Shown here: positions 48,738 to 60,550 of the stretch, in pieces | Layout of the letters: the number at the start of each line of letters is the position of its first letter | Position numbering within the stretch: the stretch's first letter is position 1 | NCBI GenBank assembly: GCA_001792895.1 | Contig: MARA01000009.1 | Coordinates: 806,001 to 870,000 of the forward strand | DNA length: 64,000 nt | DNA from: Lentinus brumalis | Taxonomy: Eukaryota > Basidiomycota > Agaricomycetes > Polyporales > Polyporaceae | Direction: 5' to 3' | Position numbers and translations under genes: made by a program | Notes under the pieces: model-generated | The model's input: only the letters and a program-made list of their open reading frames with translations | Database searches by the model: none | Told to the model about the DNA's origin: nothing

Positions 48738-50373
48738 ATGTCATCTTGGCTTGCATGGCTGACGGTAGACAGGATTCGAATGGTAGAGCAAGCCCAAGGC
48801 GAGCTGCTACCCTCGCTCTCTCAACTGTCGTCGTTCGTCACCCGAGTCGCCGCTGTGGCTTTCTCCTGTCTGACGTCGCGTTCTGCTCTGCCCGGTATGC
48901 CTACACTGTCCACCTTCGTCCTGGAGGTCATCGTCTTCACCGTTATCCTCTTTGTTCTCGTCTTCGTCTGGTTCGGTCCCCTCTCTATCATCGCATACCG
49001 CCGCCGCCGCAACCGCCGCCGCGTCCTTGAACCCCAACAGCAAGAGCAACAGCCACAGCAAAGCGCCCAGTCCGACGTCGAGAAGGGTTTGGCTCTCAGC
49101 ACTGCGGACGAGTGCGACGCTGCTGCTGCTGTTCCCGGCTGCCAACCTCGTCCGTCCAGGTCCTCCGCGCCTGTGTCTGCATTTCTCCGCTGGCGCCAGC
49201 GCGTGCTGTACCAGTCCGACTCCCTCTCGGAGCTGGCGGTCCTGCCGTGGTACAGGCGCGAGGAGTCAGCGTCCAGGAGGGTGCTCAACTTCGTGCTGAG
49301 GAAGCAGTCTGCTCAGGTCAGCCTCACGCGCTTCGGTTTCCATGTAATCGCATACTGAAGGTCTTGCTTGCTTTGCCCAACAGCCTGAGCCGCCGACGAT
49401 AGCGTCGGTCAGGCGGGCCGTGGAGGCGCACGATGCCAGTCTGTCCGGGGACCACGCCCCGCCGATGCTGCCACATATACCTCGGATCCCCGAGATCGTC
49501 GTCCACTGCGTCTGTTTCGGGGAGCAGTTCGCCATCGCCGACCAGGACCAGTGTCCCTCGTGCTCGTTTCCGCGCTCTCGCCCGCCTTTGCCTTCCATGT
49601 TTCTGCCGGGCTCGGCTTCCTCCTGTTTTCACTCTGGCCAGACTGCTCCGCTCCGGACATTGTCGCAAGACTCGCGAGTCTCAAGTACGAACGCAAGCCC
49701 GGGTGATGATGACGCGAGCTCGAGGCGCTTCGAAATCTCCGCCCGCCCGAGCGTGGACGGGAACGCAGGCGCGTACCGAGGCCGGAATGATGCGCAGCCG
49801 CATGACCAAAAGTCTCCAAATCCAGGGAAGATGAAGACGTTCATAGTCATCGTTCCCGCTTCTCCTGCTAAAGGGGAGAAGACCGCGTTAGACTCGGAAG
49901 GCGATTCGGGTGCCCATCATCCTCTGCCTGCCGTTGACTTGTCTCCCTATGTGCTGAGGCTCGCGCCGACGTTCAGCACCACGAGCAGCCTAGTCGACCT
50001 CCTCCTCGAGGCCATCGCCGCAGACTCGGACGCAAGCGATGCTGCCTCCTCCTCCCCATCTTCATCTTCATCGTCGTCGTCGTCGACAATCAGCATCAGC
50101 CCGCGCAGCTCCCGCTCGGACGACGAGTATGACGACTCGGTGTCCGAGGTGCTGAGCCTGTACTACTCGGACATGGAGGACAACGCCGGCCACTCCGCCG
50201 GGCCTCGTGGTTCTCGTGCACTGGCAAGCGACGACGGCACCTCGTGGCGGGCATCGCGATCTTCGCTCACGTCGTCGGCGGACTTGGACGCGCAGGTGCG
50301 CACGGGCTGGCGGGCGAGTCTGGGGAGGATCTGGGCTGCGCATGGGGTCAATGTCACTGTTCTGTCGACGTGA
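48738..50373 (+). CDS. Unknown single-pass membrane protein with a Cys-rich knuckle and poly-Ser tail
   Basis: Two exons (intron about 49318-49382). Either of two starts is possible: 48738, or the Met at about 48898 directly before the hydrophobic stretch. One strong transmembrane helix (EVIVFTVILFVLVFVWFGPL) is followed by a basic stop (AYRRRRNRRR). The cytoplasmic part contains CVCFGEQFAIADQDQCPSC, a possible CxC...CxxC metal knuckle, then a conserved-looking KMKTFIVIVPASPAKG block, a Ser/Asp-rich tract (about 50050-50130) and the C-terminus GRIWAAHGVNVTVLST. No known domain was recognised. Diverged copies of the transmembrane helix and of the KTF block occur on the minus strand at 57.8 kb and 63.4 kb, so it belongs to a locally duplicated family. 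Real expression is likely given the clean long frame. Confidence 0.75.
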
Positions 50374-51610
50374 GCGGGGTTGAGGTGGTCGCGCGGTACT
50401 TATACGATTATTGCCGAATCTGTGTTTGATGTTATGTCGTCTTCCGGCGGGTTACTGATGTCTGGGTTCAATTCTCGCGCTCTTCTCTGCCTGTATTTGT
50501 TACCATTAGTTTCGCGTATTGGCTTTTGTAGTTGCCTCTCTGGATCGCAAGCAATTAGTACCGGTACGCGTGGCGTGTTATCGAAAAGTGCGTGTCTACA
50601 CATTCGGTGTGAAGGAGAAGATACAAGACAGGAATACCAGGAGGAAGACGGTACATTTGATACGAGCTCAGTTGGAGCAGAGAAGGAGGAAATCGTGTTA
50701 CAGTACGCGTAGGCCCGCGTGCGATGGTTACTTACTCGCGTGGCAGCCACGTGGTACGCTGTGTGCTGCCACTGCAGCTTGACTTCAAGCCTGCCGCTCC
50801 ACTGCTTCTGGGACTGGAGACGGTCGTGCATTCATCTGCTCTCTGAGATACCTGCGAATATTTCGATGGCCTCCGCGGCTGAACCGGTGCATAAGGACAC
50901 TCCTGTATCGCCCGTAGGAGAGAGCGCTTGATCGGTAATCTCAACCAAATCTCAACGTCCTACATAGCCGCGGAAGAAAAAGCGGAGTCCGGCTCTCCAG
51001 ACTGTGGACTTGCGCAGGAGTAAGACGTTTCTGCACGCTACGTTCTAGCAAGTAAGACTAATTTCCGCTTTTCCGCAGATGTAAGCAAGACTATCGACAG
51101 AATGGGCTGCGGGACACCATCGTGTGACCTCACAGGTCAGTACAACACCCCATCGTCGTCTATGATTACATGCATATGTCCGATGTCGGGTCTCGGGCTG
51201 TATCCCTCAACGTTGTCGGCAACCATCTACATTGTTTCTCCCACGAGGTTAGATGAAGCCATGGGTTCGAACGTGTATATTTGCCACCGTGGCCACGCGC
51301 GTATACGCCGCCACATCATCGTACTGCGTGGCGGACAGCCACACATCCCTTCGACCCAGATCCTGGCTATGTACCTCGCAAGCCAAGGCGCTGCTACGGT
51401 CGTAGGTTATGCCATGCATAGCCATCTCCCTTCGACGTTCGTGAGAACATCGTCCACCTTGGAAACGGTGGTGCTTACTACGTCGTCTCGGTCTCAACTG
51501 TCATCCGTGAGCTGAGGGCGTGAACGGCCCGGCTCGAAATCTCAGCGTGGAGTTATAAGTCGGCCCCCAATGATCAGACCTGACAGCCAGGGCCTCAGCA
51601 TCTTTGCACC
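50374..51610. other. Intergenic, one unrecognised short frame
   Basis: A plus-strand frame at 51102-51515 (137 codons, MGCGTPSCDLTGQYN) is open but has no recognisable motif. I do not call it a gene. The DUF6533 promoter lies at the right end. Confidence 0.35.
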
Positions 51611-53361
51611 ATGTCAGACGAACCATTTGCCATAGGACCCTATACACGCATGCAAGTGCAGTGAGATCTGTCCTTACCGTTCATCGCTCACTCTTGTTTC
51701 GTGCAGGCTCAAGGAGTATGGCTATGTCGCCTCGGGCAGTGAGTCCTCCCCCCTTCGCTGCTCGTGTAGTATCTGATTTGCATCCGATCTTACTACATAG
51801 CGTTGCTGTGCTTCGATTACACACTGACCTTTGCGAGCGAGTGCACTCACATCTGGCCTCGTCGCTTTACCGGAGCGACTGTATTGTACTTCGTCGCTCG
51901 TTACGCGACCATCCTTGTACGCGTCTGTCTCACCTTGGAACTCGAGGTCTGGAGGTTCAGTGACGAGGTCAGGACCATCGCACAGTACCCTCGGGTTGCA
52001 GCAGATACATCACTGATGCTTACCACTAGACGTGCGGAGTGATCCAACGCATCGGGGACGGCCTCGCAGTCATCACGTACGTCGCTTATGCCCGTGAGTC
52101 ATCTCGTTATCCTCTCTCGGGTTAAATATCAGGCTCTCGCTAACTTACTCGTCTCGCAGTGTTCACTACTCTCCATGTGTATGGTGTATGGGGGCGAGAT
52201 TGGCGGCCCCTCATGCTCTATGTGCCTGTGGCGATGACGATGGTGATCGTGTCCCTTGTAAGTGTCTTGAGAGTATCTATCTTCTTGCACCATGTTACTG
52301 TTACATGTATTGAAGGGCTGATACCAACGCGTTACGCTATAGCTTCAGAGTATAGGGTATGAGCCGATCGAAACAGGTCCGACCGCCCTCGGATGCATCA
52401 AGCTCGTCACACTCTGGCCCGCAGACGTAATACAAATGTGAGCGTAGTTCGCTATGAGCCCATTATCCTATGGCTGATCATCCTAGCCGTGCGTACCCTC
52501 CTGCATTTAGGATCCCAGCAGTGACATATAGCTCACGTCTTCACGTCTTCTCGGACGCCCCTGTTCAGTCTCCTGGATCTCTCGAATCGCTACGATTACT
52601 GGCACCACGATGGTCATTCTCTTAACATGGCTCAAGACCTTCAGCGTTCACAGGGACGCGCACAGGCTCGGCATACGCACGCCCCTGACGACGTTCCTCC
52701 TTCGCGATGGTGAGACCGCATCTCCGCACTAGTCGAAGCATGCGCTCATACAGCAGTTTCGCTTGCCTCAGGAACACTATACTTCGGGTACGCCACGAGT
52801 GTATCATGCCTGCGCGCATATGTATACTTAACGTGGAACATCGTCCCTAGGGTTTTCCTGGCTATGCAAATCCTGTTCACCGTACTCACCACAGTCAAGG
52901 TCAATGAATCCGTCAGTGCCACTTCACCTCCGCTCGCTCCCTCACCGAAAGTTGAAACACTTACTCGAGCGCTCGACCGAGCAGACGCAATTTCTCCTGG
53001 TTCTGCCCAACTTCGAAGAAGTGTAAGCACGTCTATGCCACGGCGCGTCGACGACCACTCACGCTTCGCCCGGGCCAGCCTGACAGCCATCTTCCTATCT
53101 CGTTTCACGCTCGACCTACGCGGGCTGCACTTCGCCGACATCGACGACTCGAGAGGACCGTCGACGTCCCTCATCGTCCGAGCGCTGGACAGGATCCCCA
53201 TCTCCTCCGCCCGCGTCGTCGGGCACCTGGGTGCCACTCTCCGAACGGACGAGGGCGAACGGTTTGACTCCGCAGATGCAGACTCGGAGGAGGAAGAAGA
53301 ACTTGAAGGCTGCTCGGAGGACCCGTTTAGGACCGGCTTGCTGGCGCGACGCGGGGAGTGA
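51611..53361 (+). CDS. DUF6533-domain multi-pass membrane protein
   Basis: Small first exons (MSDEPFAIGPYTRMQV; LKEYGYVASG) lead into the DUF6533 signature TLLCFDYTLTFASECTHIW and PRRFTGATVLYFVARYATIL. Further hydrophobic segments are TYVAYALFTTLHVYGVWGRD and LMLYVPVAMTMVIVSL. A later block, FSVHRDAHRLGIRTPLTTFL followed by LRDG, fits the conserved 'PLTTLLLRDG' region of these proteins. The cytoplasmic C-terminus (52864-53361) is soluble, with FLSRFTLDLRGLHFADIDDS and an acidic run (SADADSEEEEELEG). Family: seven-helix-like Agaricomycete membrane proteins of unknown function. Exons between 52.2 and 52.9 kb were not all resolved. Downstream sequence (53.6-53.9 kb) recurs at 62.1-62.4 kb. Confidence 0.82.
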
Positions 53362-53974
53362 GCTTCCAGCATATACACGGACTCGGAGTAGACCGTGCAC
53401 GCAGGCGTTCAGCTCGCTCGCGGGGCATCCAGCTCTCCCTGATCATTGCCAACCGGCAGACTTGCATATGGAATGATTCGCCGTCGATCGGAACCCTTTA
53501 GGCCGCTCTACTAGACCACTGGCTGCCATGGGAACGTACTGTGACGTATACATATAACGCTGTGCATGGGCTCCTCCAAGGTACGTTGTGCGGCTTACAA
53601 GATGTTTGGTGCAGAGGCTCGACGGCAGGAGCATCATTGTTCGTGTCAAGAATACTCATGTCACGACTCTCTGATTCCAGCGAGGACTCCGCGTTTGACT
53701 ACTGCCGTCGACATCTCTCGTCAGCATGTTGGTCACGTTCGTCCGTCGTCGCACCGACCACTCTGTGGACGGCTGGCCAAGATACGTCGCTGAATACTAT
53801 GGGATTACATTTGTATGCGCGTTACCAAGATACAAAGCAATCATACGCGGTGTGATAGGTACGGAGATTGTGATCAGCTCATTACTGTATACCGGGTTCT
53901 GTCAGGACACTACACATGGAAAGCGCTAGGTATGTAGATGCCGTTGTACGCTTATGTAGCAGCGGATGCGAAAT
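53362..53974. other. Intergenic, contains one copy of a dispersed repeat
   Basis: Convergent region between the DUF6533 gene and the kinase-like gene; about 53618-53900 is repeated at 62116-62410. Confidence 0.5.
53618..53900 (+). repeat. Dispersed repeat, copy 1
   Basis: Same-strand similarity to 62116-62410, strongest in two blocks: CGACGGCAG...CAAGAA(T/C)ACTCATG, and the 40 bp from CTGTGGACGGCTGGCC (33 of 40 identical by hand). Confidence 0.65.
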
Positions 53975-55066
53975 CTAATCGCACGGCTTGACTATGTCCC
54001 TCATCTGCTCAGCCCAGTCTTCCGCTTCTCCCGGTAAAACACCGTCTTCCGTGAACATGCACGCTCGGCCGAAGTCGATGATACGGAACCGGAATGAACG
54101 ACTCAGCGTCTTGGACTCGGTCTTGCCTTCAAGCCCTAGAGAGGACTTGGGTGCAAGCCTCACATCGTCGGGGTTGAGCCCGTCCTCCGAGTTGTCGATA
54201 TGGACCAGGAGCCGCGTGACTTCCGTAGACATGGCTACAAGTTCGCTCCTAAAAAAACTAGTTGAGCGACTATGTTGGTGCTGTCGTCTTGCAAGGTACA
54301 GGAAGACTCACATCAGATCCTCTCGAGACATCTCCTGAGCAGTTGGTTCAAAAGAATCGCCGACTCGCTCCAAAAGGATGATGTTGAGGCTCGCGGATGG
54401 GTGTGGGGGCTTGAAGATGTTGACCTTGCTGGGATCTTTCGGATATGCGCACTCCGGATCCCAGGGCAGGATCGTCAACGCGCGCTGATCTACTGCGGTG
54501 CGGAAGTATCCGTAGCATCGAGGTACCACCAGTCCTTGTATGGGCTCGAGGTAGCGGTAGACCCCAGCTTCCCGGGCGACGTGGTGACCACGGTGCTCTT
54601 CCGCCACTTTGATCACAAGTGGCGGCACTTCGTACGGGCATGGAGGCATGATCCGCAGAGAATACACGGCGCTCCTCTTGGCATATTTCTCTTCGAGGCC
54701 CGCTTTGATGTCAACATAGCGTGCCTCGGTGTAATGAGTGCTTATGCTGGATTGCAGGCATTGATCCAGCTCAACTTCGAGGTGGACATTGCCGACGGTC
54801 CGGGGTCCGTCGGGCGTAGGAGGGAGCGATGGAAGCGGTGGATCGGGATTGAACACGCTGCTGATAAGTTCAGGATCAAGAGGAACCTCCCGACGAAGGT
54901 CGATGGGCACAGGAACTCCATCGTTGTCTCTAGCAAGGCCGTGAATGCGGATGGATTCGATACTCCGAAGACCCTACGAGTGAGAGCGTTGGGTCAATAT
55001 TCGGGAATTGCTGAGGAGGGTCGAACTCACCAGCTCTAGGCTTTTGTTATGCGTGGACGAAGACAT
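53975..55066 (-). CDS. Protein-kinase-like protein with degenerate catalytic loop
   Basis: Exon 1 (55066, MSSSTHNKSLEL) joins to GLRSIESIRIHGLARDNDG, then a long exon. The N-lobe reads VYSLRIMPPCPYEVPPLVIK, with the last Lys (LVIKVAEEHRGHHVAREA) in the place of the ATP-anchoring lysine. A hinge-like stretch is ILPWDPECAYPKDPSKVN, and NIILLERVGDSFEPTAQEM follows. The last exon has LLVHIDNSEDGLNPDDVRLA where the HRDxxxxN loop should be, then FRFRIIDFGRACMF, a good DFG motif. This resembles the kinase-like proteins common in Polyporales, normally with an H-x-D-(L/V)xxxNV loop. Here only His-Ile-Asp remains recognisable and the Asn position reads Asp. It may be an active atypical kinase or a pseudokinase. 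The frame is intact from start to stop. Confidence 0.72.
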
Positions 55067-55775
55067 TGAACGAGCGCGGGGCAGTGAATGGGCTAAGTGG
55101 AGGTAGATATGGGAAAGGGCGAGGGATAGGGCCTTCATTATATACCTGCGACTGGCAGTGGCAGTGCTAGAATGCCGCCGACTCAATTTATATTGCGACA
55201 ACACCAGCTGTTACTTGATGGTATCGCCTCCAAAAGGCGACAGTGCTTCGTTCTGAGTCCATGGGGCGAGTAATGCACTACATACACTGTGCCTCCTTAC
55301 GCCGGCGCCGCATGATGCATGAGCGCTGAGCGCTAGTAAGGCGGTAGCCGCCTCTAATTCCCGCTGGACTCGGACTTGACCTCAGCGGCCTTCCAAGACA
55401 ATCCGACTCTCCGAGAGCGCCGCACTCCTCCGTCTCTAGCACAAACTAGTACCATGCTGCCTTCCCTCCCCGCTGAGGAATACTACTAACAATTGTTACT
55501 GACTACATGGGGCGCTGCTGACCACTGGATTCATGACACCCGCTCAATGATCCATGCGGCTACTGGCGTTGCGAGTCGATGTTATGATCGCCACTGAGGC
55601 GAGCCTCACCTATCAGCTCTTCAAGTAGGTGCCGTTCATCTGTCGTAATATACTACAAACGCTGGCCTTTGATATATATACCATGCTGGACGAGCCACTG
55701 TCGCTCCAACAGCTGCCATACCCACTCGGCCAAATCGTGCTTGTACCTCACTAGCAGCAAACTTCTGATCTTGAT
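55067..55775. other. Divergent intergenic region
   Basis: Promoter region between the kinase-like gene (-) and the nuclease-like gene (+); no gene is seen. Confidence 0.5.
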
Positions 55776-57168
55776 ATGGCTCACCAGGCTCACCCTCAGC
55801 CACAAGGAACCCACTCAGGAAAGGAGTTCCTATACCTTCCTCACCGCCTTTTCCAAGGCTTTGCTGGCTACCCTGCCCCGGCGTACAATCCACTTCAAAT
55901 CACGGTGGCGCATACCACACCGCTCCCGTTCACTTCCCTATACCACCAAGATCCAGCTCCACCTAACCAGACAGTGTTGAGGCCACTACATCAGTCACAG
56001 CATTGCACCTCAGGCTCCAAAACCAGGGGAGGAAAGCGACTCGATGATCTAGAACCTCTCAAGGTGCTGGCATCTGTTCGGGTCTCGCCTATGCTGGCGG
56101 AGAACCTGCGCAAGTACGCAGATCCGAACCCGCCGAACGCTCTGAATCAGCCTGGTGGCGTAGGAGTTGCTCCGATTGAGGACAACAACGTGATGATGGC
56201 CTTCTACCAAAGGGTCACTGGTGCTGCGTGGAATCCGCACGTGGTCGCAGGGCAGCCTGGGCTGACTACAGCTGGGGCACACAAGCACCCTTACCCATCA
56301 GCTGACGACCAGTGGGCGGCCATCTGTAGTCTCGGTGACTGGATGCGAACCCACGCCCGCCTTGGAACCGAACTGGTCGAAAGTGAACGATCCATCCAGA
56401 GCCAAGTAGAAGTACAGATCTTGGCCGTCCTGAGGGAGATACTGAGGGTGAGTACGCACACCCTTCATGTCATCGGCCTCAGGTTGCCTAACATATAGAC
56501 TGTAGACCCGGTACAGAACTGAGGCTCACAACACGCCTTCCACATTTCCCCGGTGGGCATTCGCTACCGGGGCGACCAATGCCGGCGAAAAGGCCGATGC
56601 AACTTCATCCAAGACCGGGTACCCTGATCACCTGCTCATGTGGAATTATGATGGTGTAGACCGCAATAGTACTCCACGTCCCCTGCCCGGATGGACTCTG
56701 GCAATTGAATGCAAGACGTGGTGGGCATATTCCAACAACCTATTTGAATCCACCTTGATAGAGAGAGGTGTCACCGCCGGAGGCGTATTTGCTTGGCAGA
56801 ACCGCCCTTTTAGCAGTGCTGCTCATAAATTCCTCAGACAGGTCCGTTGCTTGAAGGCTGACCAGATATGATACGACGATTCTCACTCACATTACCACTG
56901 CTAGATCTGGGGCGAGCTTATCTTCCATGATCTCGGATGGGGATTCACAACCAATGGTCAGAAGTTCCTGATCTACGTGAAGACCGGTCCTCAGGAGCTG
57001 ACCTTCTCCGAGCCGATGGATTGGGCAAGTCCCGACCTTATGCAGACCCTCGCCGGTCTGTGCTTCGCAAGCATAGACGAGAGACACCCCCAGCGGGGTG
57101 AAGAGCTACGGAGATACCTCACTCATGATCGCGTTTCGCCCATGCATTCGGGGCTGTTTGGTTATTGA
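55776..57168 (+). CDS. PD-(D/E)XK-nuclease-like protein, lineage-restricted
   Basis: Three exons. Exon 1 starts MAHQAHPQPQGTHSGK with a Pro/His-rich lead, then LDDLEPLKVLASVRVSPMLA and SQVEVQILAVLREILR. Exon 2 holds TRYRTEAHNTPSTFPRWAFA and the key motif set: a PD in TGYPDHLLMWNYDG, and 20-30 residues later WTLAIECKTWW (E-x-K). The last exon has IWGELIFHDLGWGFTTNGQK and FLIYVKTG, then ends in SPMHSGLFGY. PD...(D/E)xK with a following 'Q/W..E......W...TNG..F' block is the layout of restriction-endonuclease-like fold proteins, including many fungal orphan nucleases. This is pattern recognition only; no named family is claimed. Splice sites are clean and the frame is intact. Confidence 0.6.
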
Positions 57169-57289
57169 ACTTTTGCATTGCCTTCCTTTGAACCAGTCAT
57201 GTTGTATATTACTGTAGGCTGACCTTGTCAACTGTTCACCTAATTACGCTCTGCCTTCATGATAAATCAATGAAATTCGATGTTCCCCA

Positions 57290-57900
57290 GATCACCGCTC
57301 TATCATACGGATGAACGCTACCGACAATGTTTCCAGCTCACGACCTTCGTGCTCATACCTACCAACTAGTGACATAGGAGTGGCGTAATATTGTTGTGAT
57401 GTCGGAGGTGTTAGTCTCACGCCGCGATGACAGTAAGTGACCACCAAGCGAGAGCAAAGGCCGAAGGGTCGCGGCGATCTCACAGAGATGCTGAGCAGCG
57501 TGGGGCCTAAAGAATCCTAGCAATCGACAAGGTGAGCGAAGATTGCGAGGCGAGCCCAAGCGGCGGCCGTCGTACCTCTAGCGCCGAGAAGGACATGTTC
57601 TACACCTCGGATACTGGGTCGTCCGCGTCAGCAGACATGACAAGAGGGGCTGAGTTTCGGATTCGACGAGCTTGAGCGTAGGGAGAGGCCCGTTACCGAC
57701 AGACAGAGAGAGGACGAACATCATCTTCCCAGGGCTTGCGAAGTGTCAGTCATGCGACTGCGCATCGTCTTGTCCCTTGAACCTTGGATGCGATGACGGC
57801 CGTGCGTGATGACAGAGACAGGACCGAACCAGGCGAATGCGAGGACGAAGATAAGGATTGTGCAGACGAGAATTTGTAGGCTGACAAGTGTGAAGGGGAA
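57290..57900 (-). pseudogene. Partial paralogue of the 48.7-kb membrane protein (TM part)
   Basis: From 57900 down the minus strand reads FPFTLVSLQILVCTILIFV then LAFAWFGPVSVITHGRHR, after an acceptor-like CTTAG. The first gene has TFVLEVIVFTVILFVLVFVW then FGPLSIIAYRRRR at the same place, so the two helices are clearly homologous. Further on GKMMFVLSLSV parallels the GKMKTFIVIV block of the first gene. The Cys-rich middle part and the acidic tail are missing, so this copy is truncated or rearranged. Confidence 0.6.
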
Positions 57901-57999
57901 TGGCGCCTAAGCTTGGTTCTGAGTGAGTGATGTAGATGCATAGCGAGTGACACCCGCAGAGACGTACTGGCGGAGGAAGGACATGTTTGGAGAGCAGAC

Positions 58000-58351
58000 C
58001 TTTGTAGATGACGACGCCTCCAACAATCTGAGTTGGCGTCAATCGCCACCGATGCTCGTCGACGGAGTCAGACCCACGCCCAAGGTCGGATCTATTGACT
58101 TCTGACTTTCGGGAGATGTCAGTTGCATGGAGGGAGAGGCAGCTTGAGACTTGCCTTAGGGACCGCCCGCTGAGCGCTGACCGGCAGAGCCGACGATGCA
58201 CATCTTCGTCTTCCTCACTGTGTTCACTCGAGGTCTCCTCCGCGTCGTCCGAGCGAGATCCGGATGTGCTGATTATTGGTGAGGATGACGAAGAGAGCTC
58301 GGGAGGACGTGCAAGTCGAACATCCCGGCGTCGGACCCGGCGTACGTGCAC
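58000..58351 (-). pseudogene. Ser/Asp/Glu-rich C-terminal-like fragment of the same family
   Basis: The minus strand encodes LSSSSSPIISTSGSRSDDAE followed by ETSSEHSEEDED, comparable in composition and order to the poly-Ser/SRSDDEYDD tract of the 48.7-kb protein. Low complexity makes homology uncertain; it may be the tail of the copy that begins near 60 kb. Confidence 0.35.
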
Positions 58352-59399
58352 CTCTTCTCAACGAGTACTACGGGCGTACCGCGTTGACGAACCGCGCCCG
58401 GTTGCAGACGCAGTGCATGAACGTCGCAGCAGCGTCGCCTGGGTATCGCATTGTGTCTGTGTCTCCGCCGGCCCCGGATCCGCACTCGCCTTGGCTTGCA
58501 TGTCCTCCGCCGCTCCCCTGATCGAAGCGTCGATGGGCCAGTAAGGCCAGTGGACGATACCGTGGACAGGGTTAAGGACAACGAGGAAGAAGAAAGTGAA
58601 TACGGGTGACCTTCACGTGCTCGTAGTCCTTCTACAGTGTGTGCTGCAGCAGCTCCGTTGACTCCGACTCCTCGCGCCAGAATCGGGACACATGATAGAC
58701 CAGCTTGGCTCCTCGAGGGGATACTGATGGTGTCAGCGAAGGCAGCAGCCACGAACATAGACTGTCCAGGACGACGACAAGCAGCTGTACTCGAGCGCAG
58801 CGGGCTGGCTCCGTTCTCTACGCCCTCTACGCCCAGCTCGGAGACAAATGTAGAGGGTCACTGTATGTGAGGTTGTTTCGAAAGGCTGGGGTGAATGACA
58901 TGGATGTGGATATAGTGGTGGCTGTATGCGCTGATGGAGTATGGACTAAACAAGGAAGGCGTGCGCTGTCGGCGCGAGGACTTGGAGGAGGGTAACAGGC
59001 GACATATGTAGCAGGCATGCAGAGGAGGCCCGAGCGTAAAGTTGAGAGAGCAGGATGCGTGAACAGGGTGTGATAGCCACGACCATGGTTCCACCAGGAA
59101 GGACCTGTAATGAGAGAGCGAGGGAGTGGGTATTGCGGATGGTGACTCACCCGGTACCAGAACAAAGCGATGGTCATCCTTGAGTCAGCATCTGTACGTT
59201 CATGCTGCTTGAATAGACCGCCTAAGAATCGTCCTCGACTCCAAACCAGGACGGCTGATTCTCGCAAGTTGAAGCACGTTCGCATGGAAATTCTCGTAGA
59301 GCAGGCGCATGCATCAACCTTCGCCCGGACTAGTGGTAATGCGGACGAGCTGCAGAGACGATACATGTGAGTAATCCGAGGTCAACCATCGCGGATAAG

Positions 59400-59790
59400 C
59401 AGTACTGGAGCGCGAGAACTGACCATGATTCGGACAAGCCCGTTGCGTGTATCGAACGTGTCGGCTACGAAGAACCTGGCCTTGAATCCCTTCGTCGGCA
59501 GGTCTTCGCCCCTTCACAAACTGGCAGTCTTCGAGACATTCACGGCGGCCACCGAGGTCTGGCTTCTGCCAAAGGCGGATGAGAGACGCGTCCAGGTACG
59601 CGGAGGGGAAGACGGCTCGTATGGACATCGTGCGAGCGTAAATGACCGATGACTACTCACCGAAAGCGCAATAGTTCAGAGAGGACAGAAGGTCTCCAGA
59701 CTCGGGGGGAGGAGTGTTTCGCCACTGCGGCAACTACAGTGTGCGGAGGGCGTCATGACGGTGCAGGGAAGCCGCAGGTCTTCGAGTTGA
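59400..59790 (-). repeat. Tandem duplicate, copy A (~0.4 kb of a ~755-bp repeat)
   Basis: Two blocks match 60150-60550 in the same order: 59419-59525 (CTGACC(A/T)TGATTC...CTTC(A/G)ACAAACTGGCA) and 59700-59785 (GGCGTCATGA...CCGCAGGT(C/G)TTCGAGTTG). On the minus strand a protein-like segment FFVADTFDTRNGLVRIMVS is shared with copy B, and both have a GTGAGTAGTC donor after the second block. Confidence 0.65.
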
Positions 59791-60149
59791 GTGCAGCGTC
59801 GACCGGAGCGACCGTCATGGGTACTTAGAGATCAAATTCAAAGCAGAGCAGAGGGCTTCAACATGAGGGGGGGCAGCGGAGTCGCAGTACTTCAACTTGC
59901 TGCAGCATTCCGGATTCGGGCGCTGGGATAGCCACGACGGCGGAAGGCGGGGGCGAGAGATTAGGTGCTGCGAAAAACGCGGACGACTCGCCTGATCGTG
60001 ATGTCCTTGAGTTGCCATCGATGCGTCCATGCTCCTCAGAATCGGATCTGAATCCAACCAGGTGCGCTTGAGTCTTGCAAGTTTAATAATCGCAGGCATC
60101 GACCTTTCCCCGACCGAGCGATGATGCAGGAGAGCCGTGGGAAGGAGAT

Positions 60150-60550
60150 CTGTCCAGATGGTACTAGATCGCAAAAGCTGACCTTGATTCCGACGAGCCC
60201 GACTCGGAGGCGAGTATTCAACGCTTCGGCCACGACTAACCTCCGTCTGCAGCTCCTCGCCCTTCGACAAACTGGCATGAAGACACGGTGTCCAAAATGG
60301 TCTGGCCTCTAAACAAGGATATCAACCAGAGAGACGACAATACGTGCAGGAGAACAGCTCAGAGTCGTATGGAGGAGCCAACAGTATTTGCACGACTACT
60401 CACCGCGGACGCAAACTCCAGATAGCACACACGGTCTCAGGCTCCGGAAGCAAGTCAAACTGCCGCTGCAACACCTACAGCGTGCCTGGGGCGTCATGAG
60501 TCTGCAACTAAGCTGTGATAGTTGCCGCAGGTGTTCGAGTTGTCGCGTCA
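60150..60550 (-). repeat. Tandem duplicate, copy B
   Basis: Partner of 59400-59790, offset about 755 bp. The corresponding minus-strand segment reads RLVVAEALNTRLRVGLVGIK. The copies are well diverged, with several indels. Confidence 0.65.
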
